In this document: positions 34,640-46,833 of the stretch, in pieces
Layout of the letters: each line of letters begins with the position of its first letter
Numbering within the stretch: position 1 is the first letter of the stretch
Source: Stomoxys calcitrans
Lineage: Eukaryota > Arthropoda > Insecta > Diptera > Muscidae
Reading direction: 5' to 3'
NCBI RefSeq assembly: GCF_963082655.1
Contig: NC_081555.1
Location: 151,131,005 to 151,195,004, forward strand
Length of the DNA: 64,000 nt
Notes under the pieces: model-generated
Databases searched by the model: none
Seen by the model: the letters and a program-made list of their open reading frames with translations, nothing else
Told to the model about the DNA's origin: nothing
Position numbers and translations under genes: made by a program

Positions 34640-34810
34640 CCACGAATTTAATCTTTCCTAGCTGGTTTCAAATGGCAAATGGTATCTCACAAATGTTTCC
34701 AGTATTAAGAGAGGATAACCACTGCTGAAAATGTTTTCTAATGTTCTCGACTGGATTCGAATGAAGGCATTCTGCGTCATGCTAACCTCTGTGCTACGGT
34801 CACCCTAAGG
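34640..34810 (-). mobile_element. tRNA-derived SINE, diverged head
   Basis: Reverse of the SINE head: GTGACCGTAGCACAGAGG and a B box with one or two changes (CATTCGAATCC). The body is truncated. 34811-35040 is a decayed family A 5' block in reverse orientation. Confidence 0.65.
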
Positions 34811-35209
34811 CTCATTCGCAGTCACCACAAACTTCATCAATAAGAAGTATATAGCAAAATTTCAAGCGAATATCTTTCTACGTTCGACAGCATGGTCGGA
34901 CGGTGGGAGGGACGGATGTACATGGATAGATTGACTTAGGATGTCAATACAATAAAGAATACTTAAACCTTATGGGGTCGCCGATCAGTATTTAGGTGTG
35001 TTGCACAAACCCATCCTACATTGGTGGATGTACAAAAGTGTTATGGCAGGTAAGGAGTTAAATTAAGAACCATAGTTCAGATCGGACTATATTAAGATCA
35101 ACATATTTAAATAGAGACAGATTTTTCAAATAATCTCCTAAAGTTATTAAAAAGGGCGAATTTTTCATTTGATTTTCACAAAATTGGGTTTAGCGGATGA
35201 TTTATAATT

Positions 35210-36200
35210 GTTTAATTGTTGCACATCAATGATTCATAAAAGTGACTTTCTATACGATCTAAATCCATTTGTTAGACAGTTTGACTAGTTTGACAGCCAC
35301 AATGAATTATAAAATTAAAATTCTGCTCATAAAATTATACAGCCATATGTGGTTTGGATTTATTTTAACACCCAAGAAGATGGACCATTAGCGAATGGTT
35401 ACATGCATGCCATGCCATGCCATTTTACCATCAATTATTCCTGAACTGAATTTAAAAGTGAATAATGGCATTTAACGCCAACAAGACGCAAGTTGGCAAT
35501 ATATCAAATGCTCACCTAACAAACGAGGTTTTCAATTAAACCAATCAAAATGTCCAAACGATTATAATTTTCACTTTGAATCGAATTCCAGCGTTCTTGC
35601 GTGTAAAGAAGTGAGAAACCAGAATATATCACCGAACGCAATGAACTAAGCACCGCACATAGTGGCATTAACATTAAACCACCAATTAAAGAGTATTTAA
35701 TTCGACACCAGTCCGCAGCAGAAGAACAACTGAATAATGGATGTGGCAACACCCCATAACAGTCCATTGGAGGATATGATGATGAAAGGATTGTAGAAAA
35801 CAAAAAACCCCTGATTAAATGTAGTGCGACTAATCATCATAGGTAGTAAACAACAATTTTAGTCCATTGGTCTATCCAACACCGATTTCTATGCTAATTA
35901 GCATTGCCATAAATTTCTCTAACAACAAGCGAAGCTACCATCCGCTTTTAGAACATATTTTATATTGATTTAATTACAAGGCGCTTAAAATTTGTAGTTT
36001 ATGCTCTCTCCCAGACATTTTAGAAAGATTTTTATTCTAGGGTTGAGGCAATCAAATCCTTTTTAAAGTGTTGAGGGGTATTTAGTTGCTTCAATTTTTA
36101 GTAAACAATTTGTTAACATAGAAGGACTTTCATAGGCAATCAAACATGAATACACTCAAAATTGTATGCTCATACTTAACCGATTTCCATGTATGAGTGC
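35210..36200. other. Non-repetitive stretch with one possible minus-strand exon
   Basis: This is one of the few single-copy-looking regions. A minus-strand frame at 35516-35803 (95 codons) is rich in hydrophobic residues (SLIGGLMLMPLCAVLSSL), and a neighbouring frame reads NPFIIISSNGLLWGVATSII. The two together suggest a broken or spliced membrane-protein segment. I do not recognise the family and see no convincing splice pair. It may be chance. Confidence 0.25.
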
Positions 36201-36281
36201 TTTTATACCTTCCATCAAAGTAATTTCGTCATTCCGTTGTAACACCTTGAAATATGCGTCTGAGACCCTAGCTTATATATA

Positions 36282-38407
36282 ACAAGTAAAAAGGCGTTAA
36301 GTTCGGCCGGGCCGAACTTTGGATATCCACCACCTCGGGTATATATGTAAACCACCTTTCATCAAAATTCGGTGAAAATTTCATACCTTATGTCCCATAT
36401 CAGTTATATCAAAATAGGTTCCGATTTGGACCAAATACTAATAAGTATACTAGCTAAATCTAAAAATAAACCGATCTGACCTATATACGAAACGAATGTC
36501 GAAAAGCCTAATGTAAGACACTGTGTCAAACTTCAGTGAAATCGGATTATAAATGCGCCTTTTAGGGGGCCAAGACTTTAAATAGAGATATCGCTCTACA
36601 TGGCAGCTATATCCAAATCTGAACCGATTTGGGTCAAGTTGCATAAAAATTTCGAAGAGACTAATACAAAGCACTGTCCCACATTTCGGCGAAATCGGAC
36701 AATAAATGCGCCTTTTATGGGGCCAAGACTTTAAATCGAGATATCGGTCTATATGGCAGCTACATCCAAATCTGGACCGATCTGTGCGATATTGCAGAAG
36801 TATGTCAAGGCCCTTAACCTAACTCACTGTCCGAAATTTCGGCGACATCGGACAATAAATGAGCATTTTATGGGCCCAAAACCATAAATCAAGAAATCGG
36901 TCTATATGGCGCTATATCCAAATCTGAACCGATCTGGACCAAATTGACGAAGGATGTCGAAGGGACTAACACAACTCATTGTCCCAAATTTCAGTAAAAT
37001 CGGATAATAAATGTGGGTTTTATGGGCCTAAGACCCTAAATCGGCGGGTCGGTCTATATGGCAGCTATATCCAAATCTGGACCGATCTGAGCCAAATTGA
37101 AGGAGGATGTCGATGGGCCTTACACAACTCACTGTCCCAAATTTCAGCAAAATCGGGTAATAAATGTAGCTTTTATGGGCCTATGACCCTAAATCGGAGG
37201 ATCGGTCTCTATGGCAGCTATATCCAAATCTGGTCCGATCTGAGCCAAATTGACGGAGGATGTCGAAGGGCCTACCAAAACTCACTGTCCCAAATTTCAG
37301 CAAAATCGGATAATAAATGTGGCTTTTATGGGCCTAAGACCCCAAATCGGAGGATCGGTCTATATGGCAGCTATATCCAAATCTCAACCGATCTGAGCCA
37401 TATTGACGGAGGATGCCGAAGGTCCTAACACAACTCATTGTCCCAAATTTCAGTAAATTCGGATAATAAATGTGGCTTTTATGGGCCTAAGACCCCAAAT
37501 CGGAGGATCGGTCTATATGACAGCTATATCCAAATCTGAACCGATCTGAGCCATATTGACGGAGGATGCCGAAGGGCCTAACACAACTCATTGTCCCAAA
37601 TTTCAGCAAAATCGGATAATAAATGTGGCCTTTATGGACCTAAGACCCCAAATCGGAGGATCGGTCTATATGGCAGCTATATCCAAATCTAAACCGATCT
37701 GAGCCATATTAACGGAGGATGCCGAAGGGCCTAACACAACTCATTGTCCCAAATTTCAGCAAAATCGGATAATAAATGTGGCTTTTAAGGGCCTAAGACC
37801 CTAAATCGGAAGATCGGTCTATATGGCAGCTATATCCAAATATGAACCAATCTGCGCCAAATTGACGAAGGATGTCGAGGGGCCTAACGCAACTCACTGT
37901 CCCAAATTTCAGCAAAATTGGATAATAAATGTGGCTTTTATAAGCCTAAGACCCTAAATCGGAAGATCGGTCTATATGGCAGCTATATCCAAATTTGAAC
38001 CGATCTGGACAAAACTGACGAAGGATGTCGAAGGGCCTAACACAACTCACTGTCCAAAATTTCAGCAAAATCGGATAATAAATGTGGCATTTATTGGCCT
38101 AAGTCCCTAAATCGCCGGATCGGTCTATATGGGGGCTATATCAAGATATAGTCCGATATAGCCCATCTTCGAACTTAACCTGCTTATGGGCAAAAAAAGA
38201 ATCTGTGCAAAATTTCAGCTTAATATCTCTATTTTTGAAGACTATAGCTTGATTTCAACAGACAGACGGACGGACATGTCTATATCGTCTTAGATTTTGA
38301 CGCTGATCAAGAATTTATACACTTTATAGGGTCGGAAATGGATATTTCGATGTGTTGCAAACGAAATGACAAAATGAATATACCCCCATCCTTCGATGGT
38401 GGATATA
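36282..38407 (-). mobile_element. Family B element, complete, about 12 units
   Basis: Reverse orientation. The left edge AACAAGTAAAAAGGCGTTAA and TTCGGCCGGGCCGAA is the 3' end; the right edge (GACAGACGGACGG, CCCATCCTTCGATGG) is the 5' end. About 12 units of 155-165 bp lie between. Plus-strand frames such as 36979-37428 are repeat read-through. A family A 5' scrap lies at 36205-36281. Confidence 0.82.
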
Positions 38408-39893
38408 ACAAGTAAAAGCGTACTAAGTTCGGCCGGGCCGAATCTTATATACCCTCCACCATGGATCGCATTTGTCAAGTTCTTTTCCCGGCATCTCTTC
38501 TTAGGCAAAAAAGGATATAAGAAATGAGTTACTCTGCTATTAAAACGATATCAAGATATGGTCCGGTTCGGACCACAATTAAATTATATGTTGCGTTAAG
38601 AATTGCGCCCATTGGGGCTCCCGAAGTAAAATAGAGAGAACGATTTATATGGGATCTGTATCGGGCTATAGACCGATTCAGACCATAATAAACACGTTTG
38701 TTGATGGTCATGAGAGGATCCAACGTACAAAATTTCAATCATATCGGATAATAATTGCGACCTCTAGGGGCCAAAAAGTCAAGATCCCAGATCGGTTTAT
38801 ATGGCAGCTATATCAGGTTATGAACCGATTTGAACCTTATTTGATCCATTTGTTGAAAGTAAAAATAAAATACGTCATGCAAAATTTCAGCCAAATCGGA
38901 TAGGAATTGCGCCCTCTAGAAGCTCAAGAAATCAAATCCCCAGATCTGTTTATATGACAGCTATATCAGTTTATGAACCGATTTGAACCATACTTGGCAC
39001 AGTTGTTGGATATCATAACGAAATACTTCGTGCAAAAATTCATTCAAATCGGATAAGAATTGTGCCCTCTAGAGGGTCAAGAATTCAAGAATTCAAGACC
39101 CAAGATCGGTTTATATGGTAGCTATATCAGGTTATGAACCGATTTGAACCATACTTGGCACTGTTGTTGGTTATAATAAGAAAACACGTCGTGCAAAATT
39201 TCATTTCAATCGGATAAGAATTGCGCACTCTAGAGGCTCAAGAAGTCAAGACCCAAGATCGGTTTATATGGCAGCTATATCAGGTTATAGACCGATTTAA
39301 ACCATACTTGGCACATTTGTTGGATATCATAACAAAACACTTCGTACAAAATTTCATTCCAATCGGATAAGAATTGCGCACTCTAGAGGCTCAAGAAGTC
39401 AAGACCCAAGATCGGTTGATATGACAGCTATATCAGGTCATGGACCGATTTGAACCATACTTAACACAGTTTTTAGATATTATAACAAAACACGTGGTGC
39501 AAAATTTCATTCCAATCGGATGAGAATTGCGCATTCTAGAGGCTCAAGAAGTCAAGACCCAAGATCGGTTTATATGGCAGCTATATCAAAACATGGACCG
39601 ATATGGCCCATTTACAATACCAACTGACCTACACTAATAAGAAGTATTTGTGCAAAATTTCAAGCGGCTAGCTTTTTTCCTTCGGAAGTTAGCGTGCTTT
39701 CGACAGACAGACAGACGGACGGACGGACAGACGGACGGACGGACGGACAGACGGACGGACATGGCTAGATCGATATAAAATGTCGCGACGATCAAGAATA
39801 TATGTACTTTATGGGGTCTCAGACGAATATTTCGAGTAGTTACAAACAGAATGACGAAATTAGTATACCCCCCATCCTATGGTGGAGGGTATA
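38408..39893 (-). mobile_element. Family A element, complete
   Basis: The left edge is AACAAGTAAAAGCGTACTAA with TTCGGCCGGGCCGAA, then CCCTCCACCATGGATCGC. The right edge is CATCCTATGGTGGAGGG and TATAAAAA. A CGGA microsatellite lies near 39712-39765. It joins family B on the left and family D on the right. Confidence 0.8.
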
Positions 39894-40470
39894 AAAACGG
39901 CTGAACCGATTTTCCTGAAATTTTCACAGATGGTGCATAATGACCCCGTGGTAAAAATAGGGTACTACATTTTTTGATATCTGAAGGGGGGGGCGGACCC
40001 TCCCCCTTACCCTAATTTGCAGAAACGCCAGATCTCGGAGATGGGTGGTGCGATTTAAGCGAAATTTTGTGTGCTCTCATATAGTACCCTAAAAATAAAA
40101 ATTTGGTATCCAAATTTCGGATGGGGTACCAAGGGGGCTGCCCCACCCCAAAACCTACCAAACATATATTTAGATCAATCACAACAATATGGGACTCAAA
40201 TGAAAGGTCTTTGGGAGTAAAGCACGAATTTGATATCAATATTCGAATTTGATATCAATATAAGGCATTTGAATGTAGAATACGAATCTGATATTCAAAT
40301 ATGGGACCATATATTTGGGGGACGCCTCATCCTGTAAACTCTCCTCAAAACCAATGGCAACAAGGGGGTTTAAATAAATGGTATTTGAGAGATGGTTTTG
40401 AGCGTTAAGGATCATTTCTGGCTAAATGACTACGTAAACCAGTAAAACTGCCGTATCTCAAGAATTCATT
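39894..40470 (-). repeat. Family D repeat, reverse
   Basis: It starts with CGGCTGAACCGATTTTCCTG, the same point at which family A breaks the copy at 13064. It includes GATATCTGAAGGGGGGG and GGGACTCAAATGAAAGG. No gene. Confidence 0.6.
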
Positions 40471-40539
40471 GCGGGATATCAGGAGTATTGGAGGACATAG
40501 GTGTAAATTTTGGCTTTTACTGGTGAACATTTCGATTTT

Positions 40540-41140
40540 TAGGGGCTCAAGAAGTCAAAAACAGGGAAAGGTACATATATAGGGGCTATTTCACATTTTA
40601 GACCGATTCGAGGAATGCTTAACACGATTATTGGTAGCCAAAACAAAGTCTTTGTGCTAAATTTCAGCCATATCAGATGAAATTTGTGGCCCCTAAGAGC
40701 TCAAAAAGTCAAAGCCGGAGATTTGTTTATATTGGGCCTTTATAAGTTTTTAGACCGATTGGAAGCATACTTGGTACAGATGTTGGCAGCAGAATTTCAG
40801 CCAAATCGGAACAAAATTGGGGCTTCTGGGGGCTCAAGAAGCCAAATCAGGGGATTGGTCATCTTGTGGACCGATTAGTATCATATTTGGCACGCATGTT
40901 GGAAATCAGAACAGTAGTCTGTGCCAAAATCCCGCCAAATCGGTGGAAAATTGTATGTTATAGGGGCTCAAAAATTCAAATCCTGGAATTGGTTTATATG
41001 GGGACTATAAAAGATCCTTTTACAAGAAGTAAAAGGATCAAGAATATATACACTTTATATGGTCTCAGATCAATATTTCGAGGTGTTACAAACGGAATGA
41101 TTATATTGGTATACTCCCCATCCTATGGTGGTGGGTTTAA
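40540..41140 (-). mobile_element. Family A element, decayed
   Basis: Old units with GGGGCTCAAGAAGTCAAA and AATTTCAGCCAAATCGG. The right end is CCCCATCCTATGGTGGTGGG (41118-41137). No 3' palindrome seen. Confidence 0.6.
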
Positions 41141-41209
41141 GCAGTCACTCATTGAATCTAAAATCGTTGTTGGGAAATTACAAATGGGTAAAAACTTTGA
41201 GTGCTCAAA

Positions 41210-41500
41210 CCTCTTTTACTAGATTTCCCATGGACATTCCATTTAAGAACAGAGGATACTTATCTCGCATCAACGAGTGCAGTCCTATAAAAGTTAAGGT
41301 TCAACGATAAGGGGTCTCCTTTTTGTTGTCGAGTCCGAACGTCGTACCGCATAGCGACATCACTTGGTAGAGAAGTTTAACCGTGGCAGTGAAGGGATAA
41401 CCACCGCTGAACATTTTTCTGATGTTTACGCCGGTGTTTGAACCTAGGCGACCAGCGTCATAGGCGGATTTGCTAACCTCTGCGCGGCGGTGGTCACTTT
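41210..41500 (-). mobile_element. tRNA-derived SINE
   Basis: Reverse copy with body (CGAGTCCGAACGTCGTACCG, TAACCACCGCTGAACATTT) and head (GACCAGCGTCATAGGCGG, CTAACCTCTGCGC). The B box is mutated (GTTTGAACCTAG in reverse). Several indels. Confidence 0.75.
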
Positions 41501-41639
41501 TAGTTTTTATTCGACGCAATTATTACTCGATTTGGTTGAAATTTGGTATGTGAAGTACGTTTATACACTCCGCCATAACAGCCTATTTGACTTCTTGAGG
41601 CACCAAGCAAAGTCAATCATTATACGATTTAATTTTTTT

Positions 41640-42370
41640 TTAAACTAATTGAAATATAAACGATTTTTATTTCAGGGACACTACAAAAGTGGACCGATGG
41701 GGACAACAAACAAGGCCATATTTTTTGCCGCTCTTTTGACATTTCGCTTCAGTAAGGTTTGCCATTTCGTGATTGAAAAATTTTGGAGCCAACAACCAGC
41801 CGAAATTATTAAAATTTACTATCGAAATTCCGAGTCAGTGGCATCAACGTTAAGTGCGCTACGTCCAATTTAGCGACGTGGCTTATTTCAGGCTCAATGG
41901 CTTCGTCAATTAAAAAAAATATGCCTTGTTGGTCAGACAGCCATCCACATGTACTTCATGAGTCATCATTGCATCCTAAAAAAATTATGGGTTGGTGCGA
42001 TTTATGGGCCGTACTTCTTTCGTGATGATCAAGACTAGCACCTTACAATGAATGGAAATCGCTACCGTTCAGTGATAATAAAATATTTTTTGCTCCAATA
42101 GGATAATATGGACTTGGAGGACATGTGGTTCCAATAGAACGGCGCCACAAGCCACACAGTGAATGTCACAATCAATTTATTGGAAACAAAGTTAGGAGAA
42201 CATGTTATCTCACGAAATGATCCAGTCGATTGGCTGCCTCGGTAGTGCGATTTGACGCCGTGAGACTATTTCCTGTTGCCCTACGTCAAGTGTATGTTCT
42301 ATGCCAACAAGCCAGCGACGACTAATGAACTTCGTACAAATATCGAACTCAAAATTGCAGCAGTATAGGC
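41640..42370 (+). pseudogene. Mariner-superfamily transposase pseudogene
   Basis: Plus-strand frames read, in order, an N-terminal DNA-binding part (EKFWSQQPAEIIKIYYRNSE), DVAYFRLNGFVN, SDSHPHVLHESSLHPKKI, and scraps near TSHTVNVTIN and VRLFPVALRQVYVLC. These fit one insect mariner-type transposase running from the N-terminal domain into the catalytic domain. Multiple stops and frameshifts inactivate it. It is in the same family as the minus-strand remnant at 33391-33930. No terminal inverted repeats were recognised. Confidence 0.65.
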
Positions 42371-42770
42371 CTTCATAAAAAAAATAGGTCGGTTGAGATT
42401 GGAAAAGGACCAAATCGGTCTATAGAGAGCGCAATTGTTATGCGATTTAGTTGAAATTTAGCTCGAAGATTTTTCCTATTTCCTTCAACAGATGTATCAA
42501 GTATGGTTTGAATCGCTTAAAATCGTGGTATAACTTCCATGTAAACCAATCTCTCGATTCTCGTCCTATACGGTTAAGAACGATGATTTCTCCTTTGATC
42601 TCCAACTCATGTTCCGAAGATGGTCCCAAACTGGTCAAAATCTTGATAGAGCTCCCATATATAAACCGATCTCCTAATCGTACTTCTTGAGCCCCAAGGG
42701 GGCTCAAATCCTCCAAAAGTTATTATACCTACCAACATAGTACGGGGGGTATTCTAATGGAATACTTGTA
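42371..42770 (+). mobile_element. Family A fragments
   Basis: Units with TAGGTCGGTTGAGATTGGAA and CTCCCATATATAAACCGATC. A separate decayed 5' end follows at 42724 (TTATACCTACCAACATAGTA). Confidence 0.5.
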
Positions 42771-42794
42771 ACACCTTCAAATATTGCTCTTTGA

Positions 42795-43090
42795 CATTAA
42801 AGAGGCAGAGGTTCGCATGTCAGCCAATGACGCCGAACGTCTGGGTTCAAATCCCGGCGTGAATATCAGAAAAATCTTCAGCGGTGGCTATCCGTTTACT
42901 AATGCTGACTATATTTGTGAGGCAACCTTCCATGTTAAAACTTCTCTATCAAGTGTTGTCGCTATGAGACACGCCGTTCGATCTCGACATTAAAAAATAT
43001 GCCCATATCATTGAGCTCAAACTTTAATCGGACAGCACTCATAGATATAAGAGAAGTATTCCCTGTTCCTTAGTGATATGTTCATGGGAA
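42795..43090 (+). mobile_element. tRNA-derived SINE
   Basis: Head GGCAGAGGTTCGCATGTC with a near-B-box GGTTCAAATCCC, then TTCAGCGGTGGC, ATTTGTGAGGCAACC and CCCTGTTCCTTAGTG. Diverged but nearly full length. Confidence 0.75.
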
Positions 43091-43151
43091 ATTTAGTAAT
43101 TAGTACCTCATGATATATACACCCAAAAAGTATATATACGTAGAGTCCAAT

Positions 43152-43481
43152 CCGATTTCAATGAAATTTAACACAGTGACATATGTTAGGATTTTCGACA
43201 CTTTTAGATATAGCTACTAAAAAGACCAATATTTCGTTATACACAAATCTGGCTACAATTTAAGTTTCTAGGATCCGTATAATATTCATAGAAAGATCGG
43301 CTTATATTGGAGCTTATATTGGAGCTATATAAGCCGATCTTTCTATGAATATTATACGGATCCTAGAAACTTAAATTGTAGCCAGATTTGTGTATAACGA
43401 AATATTGGTCTTTTTAGTAGCTATATCTAAAAGTGTCGAAAATCCTAACATATGTCACTGTGTTAAATTTCATTGAAATCG
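43152..43481. repeat. Perfect 155-bp palindrome with 20-bp spacer
   Basis: 43152-43306 equals the reverse complement of 43327-43481 at every base I compared. The spacer 43307-43326 is TGGAGCTTATATTGGAGCTA. Both arms are family B unit sequence. It could extrude as a cruciform or be an inverted-copy artefact of sequencing or assembly. Confidence 0.9.
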
Positions 43482-44960
43482 GGTTATAAATGCGCCTTTT
43501 ATGGGGCCAAGGCTTTAAATCGAGATATCGGTCGGCAGCTATACGCAAATCTTGATCGATCTAGACCAAATTGCAGAAATATGTGGAGAGGCTTAACTTA
43601 ACTCTCTGTCCCAAATTTCGGCAACGTCGGACAATAAATGCACCTTTTATGGGCCCAAACATTAAATCGAGAGGTCGGTCTATATGGCAGTTATATCCAA
43701 GCCTGGACTGATATGAGTGAAATTGGAGAAGGATGTCGAAGGGCCTAACACAACTCACTGTCCCAAATTTCGGCGACATCGGACAATAAATGCGCATTTT
43801 ATGGCCCCAAACCCTAAAACCGAGATATCCGTCTATACGCCAGCTATATCCAAATCTTTACCGATGTGTGCCATAATGCAGAAGTATGTCAAGGGGCTTA
43901 ACTTAACTCACTGTTCCAAATTTCGGCGACATAGAACAATAAATGCGAATTTTATGGGCCCAAAACCTTAAATCGAGGGATCGGTCTATATTTCAGCTAT
44001 ATCCAAATCTGATTTGATCAGGGCGAAATTAAAGCCTAAGACAACTCACTGTCCCAAATTTCAGCAAAATCGGTTGATAAATGTGGCTTTTATGGGTCTA
44101 ACACCCTACATCCGAGTATCGGTCTATATAGCAGCTATATCCAAATCTGATCCGATCTGAGCCAAATTGGCGAAGGATGTCGAGGGAACAAACACAACTC
44201 ACTGTCCCAAATTTCATCAAAATCGGATAATTAATGTAGATTTTATGAGCCTAAGACCCTAAATCGGCTAATCGGTCTATATGGCAGCTATATCCAAATC
44301 TGAACCGATGTAAGCCAAATTGAAGAACGATGTCGAAGGATCTAACACAACTCACTGTCCCAAATTTCAGCAAAATCGGATAATAAATGTAGCGTTTATG
44401 GATCTGGGCTAAATTGAAGAACAGTGTCGAGTTGGCTAACATAACTCACTGTCACAAATTTCAGCAAAATCGGATACTAAATGTGGCTTTTATGGGTCTA
44501 AGACCCTAAATCGGCCGATCGGTCTATATGACAGCTATATCCAAATCTTTACCGATCTGAGCCAAATTGAAAAGCGATGTCAAAGGACCTAACACAACTC
44601 ACTGTCCCAAATTTCAGCAAAATCGGATAATAAATGTGGCTCTTTTGGGCCTAAGACCCTAAATCGGCGGATCGGTCTCTATAGGGGCAATATGAAGATA
44701 TAGTCAGATATAGCCCATCTTCGATCTTAGCATGCTTATGGACAAAAGAGAATCTGTGCAAAGTTTCAGCTCAATATCTCTATTTTTGAAGACTATAGCT
44801 TGATTTCAACAGACAGACGGACGGACATGTCTATATCGTCTTAGATTTTGACGCTGATCAAGAATATATATTTTTATAGGGTCGGAAATGGATGTTTGCA
44901 TGTATTGCAAACGGAATGACAAAATGAATATACACCCATCCTTCGGTGGTGGGTATACAA
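43482..44960 (-). mobile_element. Family B element, reverse
   Basis: About nine units in reverse, ending at the 5' block (ACAGACAGACGGACGG, then CATCCTTCGGTGGTGGG). The 3' end is replaced by the palindrome. Confidence 0.75.
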
Positions 44961-44964
44961 ATGA

Positions 44965-45905
44965 ATATAAGTAGCTTTTTGTCCAAAGGTAGGTGAAGTT
45001 TGGATATGGATTATATCAGACTATATCTTGTTATAGCACCCATATATAACGATCTTCCGATTTAAGGTTTTAGGCTCATTAAAGCCAGTTTTTTTTACCC
45101 GATTTCTGTAAATGGTTGGCACATTGGTTTGCGTTAGGCTCCTCGACATTTGTGCTGAGTATGGCCAAGATCGGCAGCTATTTGAATATAGCTGCGATAT
45201 AGACAGATCTGCCGATTTAGGATGTTTGACCTATAAAAGGCGCATTTATTACCCGATTTCGCTGAAATTTGACAATGTTGCCAGTGTTAACATCCGTGTT
45301 GAATATGTATCCCATCGGCTTATGTTTCGATATAGCCGTCATATAGACCGATCCCACGATCTAAGGCCTTGAGACCATAAAAGACACATTTATTATCCGA
45401 TTTCGCTTAAATAGTGTTAGACTTTTCGACATCCGTGACCTACATGGTCCAGATCAATCTATAATAATAAATAAGAGGTACATTTATTACCCGATTTCGC
45501 TGAAGTTTTGAACAATGACCAATTTTAGGCTTCCTGACATCCGTTCCCCAAATGTTTCAGATCGGTCTGTAGTTGGTTATAGCTGCCATATTTACCTGAT
45601 TTTAGTCCTTGGACTGGGTTTATAACCCGATTTCGATGACATGTGACACGGTGAGCTCTGTTAGGCCATACGACGTCCGCATTCGATATGGCACCCATCG
45701 GTCTATATTTGGATATCGCTGCCATATATAGCGATACCCTGATACAAAACCTTATCGTCCCATAAAAGGCGCATTTATTATACGATTTCGCTTGAATTCG
45801 GCATAGTGACCTATGTTAGGCTTTTCGACATCCGTACCCTATATGATTACCCTTTCGCCGGATTATGACAAAAGGTGATTAACATATATGGTATAGATAT
45901 TTCAT
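44965..45905 (+). mobile_element. Family B-like element, diverged, forward
   Basis: Units with GATATAGCCGTCATATAGAC and GGCGCATTTATTACCCGATT. The end decays near 45880-45905 without the palindrome. It is the last repeat before the achaete upstream region. Confidence 0.6.
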
Positions 45906-46038
45906 GTTTTCCCACTTTTAATTTTTTCATGTAAACCCCTAAAAAGGCCCTTACGGTAGGCTCTTGAGGTGCAAACTGCCTTTAAATATATAAACATAGG
46001 AGATATAGAGAGAAATGAACGTAACCGGCTACAAGACC

Positions 46039-46048
46039 GGCACGCGAC
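46039..46048 (+). promoter_or_regulatory. Hairy-type repressor site upstream of achaete
   Basis: GGCACGCGAC equals the Hairy-binding site described upstream of Drosophila achaete, by which the bHLH repressor Hairy limits achaete expression. It lies about 680 bp before the likely start of transcription, in non-repetitive DNA. E-box-like CATATG (46073-46078) and CATCTG (46096-46101) follow. Function here is inferred from sequence only. Confidence 0.65.
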
Positions 46049-46682
46049 TCTTTAAATGAGTGGTTATTTCAACATATGGAAATTTCCAACAAAAACATCT
46101 GCACAAAAATAAGGGGCAAGGCAGTCTCACCTTTACAGCCGTTTATTTGTTTGGCTCTGTAGACGAACTGTTCCCATTTATTGCAATTTCCCCTCAGTGT
46201 GCAGCCAAGCACACACTGATCATATTGCCAGAGTCGGGTGGAGATAGGGAGAGAAAACTCAGTAGACAATCTCAGAATAGTAATGAAATGAAGTTAAAGA
46301 TTTGTTGAGTACAGGGAGAGTATTGCCGAAGAAAACTCAACATAAAGGCCTTTTCTTACCTGTGCAGCTCTTGAAAAGGTAGTTAAGAGTAAAATTGAAT
46401 CTTGAGAGTAAATATGTGCCACAAGGGATGCTATGGGAGGAAGAGCATATCCTTTTGCCCATAGCATTGTAGAGTATTACAGAGAGCCAAAGATTGTTTT
46501 TGGGCCAGAGAGAGATTTTTGAAAGATTTTATTTTATTTTACCTGTTAAAGGTAAAACAACGTTGTTTGCTTGAGGATCTTGGTGGCAGGTAACAAAATT
46601 TGTTGAATGAGTTGAGGTGAGTGCGAGCATGCGTATGGCCAGTGAATGAATTGCTTGACTTTGAGGATAACTGAGGAAATCG

Positions 46683-46725
46683 TATAAATACGGAGACTGC
46701 GCAGAGGAGGGCATCATTCAGTCTT
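46683..46725 (+). promoter_or_regulatory. achaete core promoter
   Basis: TATAAATA at 46683-46690 is followed by the initiator-like TCAGTCTT (46718-46725). The spacing of about 37 bp is a little long; CATCATT at 46712-46718 is an alternative. The 5'UTR would be about 115 nt. Confidence 0.65.
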
Positions 46726-46833
46726 AAGCATCCAAAGAGAGAACAACCAAATAGCCAAGATTTGAAACTCATTTTACGATCTTTTCGAATATTTTCTACG
46801 GAGAAAAAAAATCAACCATAACAGAAACGCACA

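Noticed and set aside
36979..37428. 149-codon plus-strand frame with repeated YGSYIQIW-like phrases
   Set aside because: It is read-through of family B units. Many similar frames across the window (for example 16158-16601, 48320-48745, 13186-13539) have the same origin and no start or splice support.
36282..38407. CRISPR-like or satellite array
   Set aside because: Units are adjacent, about 160 bp long and diverged, with no constant short repeat separated by unique spacers. The window is eukaryotic.
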